Source: Lachnospiraceae bacterium
Lineage (GTDB): Bacteria; Bacillota; Clostridia; Lachnospirales; Lachnospiraceae
Assembly (NCBI GenBank): GCA_017483425.1
Contig: JAFUWM010000159.1
Coordinates: 1 to 5,482, forward strand
Direction: 5' to 3'
Length of the DNA stretch: 5,482 nt
The position numbers and the translations under genes are program-made. Below the pieces are notes generated by a model. The model saw nothing but the letters and a program-made list of their open reading frames with translations. It had not been told where the DNA came from and did not search any database. The stretch's first letter is position 1, and each line of letters begins with the position of its first letter. This document shows positions 4,688 through 5,482 of the stretch, in pieces.

Positions 4688-5482
4688 TCAGGCCTTCCCG
4701 ACGGAGCCTACTACCTCCATCTTCTGCATCACATATTTCTTTATCTCCTCCATGCCGGGAGCACTGTACTTTTTCGGATCGAAGTCATCCGGGTGTGCCT
4801 CCATATGGGCTTTTACGCCTTTGGTAAAGGCTATGCGCAGATCCGTCGCATAGTTCACCTTGCATATACCGCGGCTTATACAATCCTTTACCTGCTCGTC
4901 AGGCACCCCTGATGTACCGTGAAGCACCAGAGGGATATCAACTACCTTGCGGATAGCCGAGAGAACCTCTACATTTACCTTTGGCACTCCTTTATATACA
5001 CCGTGGGATGTTCCTACGCCGACAGCAAGCGAATCAGGATTGCACCGGGCGACAAACTCCTTCGCCTCCTCAGGATCCGTATATGGATTGTCGTCACCGT
5101 TCTCAAGGTCGTCTTCTTTGCCGCCTACCTTGCCAAGCTCCGCCTCCACGGGGATACCTCCCGGACGGCAGGCGTCTGTAACTCTTTTGGTAAGGGCTAT
5201 GTTTTCCTCGAACGGAAGCTTGGAGCCGTCTATCATTATGGACGTGTATCCGGTTCTGTATGCCTGCATCGCAAGCTCAAAGCTGTTGCCGTGATCCAGA
5301 TGCATGACAACCGGAAGCTTCGTCCGCTCCGCCGCCGCTTTTACGTTCGCAAGATAATAATCCAGTCCCGCGTATTTTAACGTGCCGGGCGTCGTCTGCA
5401 TTATGACCGGGGATCCTGTCTCCTCGGCAGCCGCAAGCACCGCCATGACAAACTCCATGTTTTCTACATTGAAAGCTCCTAC
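4688..5482 (-). CDS. Class II ketose-bisphosphate aldolase (GatY/KbaY/FbaA type), N-terminus cut by window
   Basis: This zinc-dependent aldolase splits a ketose bisphosphate (fructose- or tagatose-type) into dihydroxyacetone phosphate and an aldehyde phosphate. The frame stays open to the window edge, and the upstream codons read VGAFNVEN, the conserved near-N-terminal motif, so the Met at 5458 is internal and about 10-20 residues are missing. Visible motifs are HLDHG (5302-5288; catalytic Asp and zinc His), DGSKLPFEEN, EAELGKVGGKEDD, GTSHGVY (zinc His at 5005-5003), LHGTSG (zinc His at 4921-4919) and KVNYATDLR (phosphate-binding end). All catalytic and metal residues are present, so it should be active. 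The GKVGG-EDD loop and overall length fit the GatY/KbaY and Bacillus-FbaA branch. Being first in a block with a sugar regulator and next to a CUT2 transporter, it is more likely pathway-specific than the housekeeping glycolytic enzyme, but the substrate is not proven. Confidence 0.93.
   Translation of the reverse strand, partial: VGAFNVENMEFVMAVLAAAEETGSPVIMQTTPGTLKYAGLDYYLANVKAAAERTKLPVVMHLDHGNSFELAMQAYRTGYTSIMIDGSKLPFEENIALTKRVTDACRPGGIPVEAELGKVGGKEDDLENGDDNPYTDPEEAKEFVARCNPDSLAVGVGTSHGVYKGVPKVNVEVLSAIRKVVDIPLVLHGTSGVPDEQVKDCISRGICKVNYATDLRIAFTKGVKAHMEAHPDDFDPKKYSAPGMEEIKKYVMQKMEVVGSVGKA

Noticed and set aside
4544..5380. Overlapping plus-strand open frames opposite the aldolase and the unknown protein
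   Set aside because: They lie antisense to a well-conserved aldolase with intact active-site motifs; composition and lack of ribosome sites mark them as shadows.
4688..5458. Aldolase start at the ATG at 5458
   Set aside because: The frame is open through 5482 and the upstream codons encode the conserved VGAFNVEN motif, so this Met is internal.

Overview
The window is one strand of a sugar-utilisation locus. All six genes lie on the minus strand, so transcription runs from high to low coordinates. Family-level similarities (a LacI regulator with an 'ATIS-KYLNG' recognition helix, a GatY/FbaA-type class II aldolase, a RbsC/RbsA-type transporter), purine-rich Shine-Dalgarno sites and moderate GC suggest a Gram-positive anaerobe of the Clostridia, most likely Lachnospiraceae. 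That placement is inference, since no rRNA or other marker gene is present.

In transcription order the first block holds a class II ketose-bisphosphate aldolase (N-terminus cut off by the window edge at 5482), an uncharacterised 194-residue protein starting one base after the aldolase stop, and a LacI-family repressor starting 12 bases after that. The spacing indicates one transcription unit. About 290 bases without a protein gene follow (2768-3057). They hold a palindrome-rich 147-bp element bounded by 12-bp inverted repeats, which runs into the 3' end of the lacI-type gene, and then a good sigma-A promoter with a LacI-type palindromic operator (GAAACGTTTC) at the predicted transcription start.

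This promoter drives the second block: an RbsC-like permease with a GTG start, an RbsA/MglA-like double ATPase, and a second, different permease of which only the first 57 codons are visible. Two small hairpins lie between the ATPase and the second permease, one directly against the Shine-Dalgarno site.

The likely working model is that a pentose or hexose (or a rarer sugar) enters through a CUT2-family ABC importer, is phosphorylated by enzymes encoded outside the window, and is split by the aldolase into two triose-type products, while the LacI-type protein represses the transporter until the sugar or a derivative is present. No solute-binding protein gene is visible, and the substrate cannot be read from the sequence. 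The least expected feature is the structured repeat element that supplies the last codons of the repressor.
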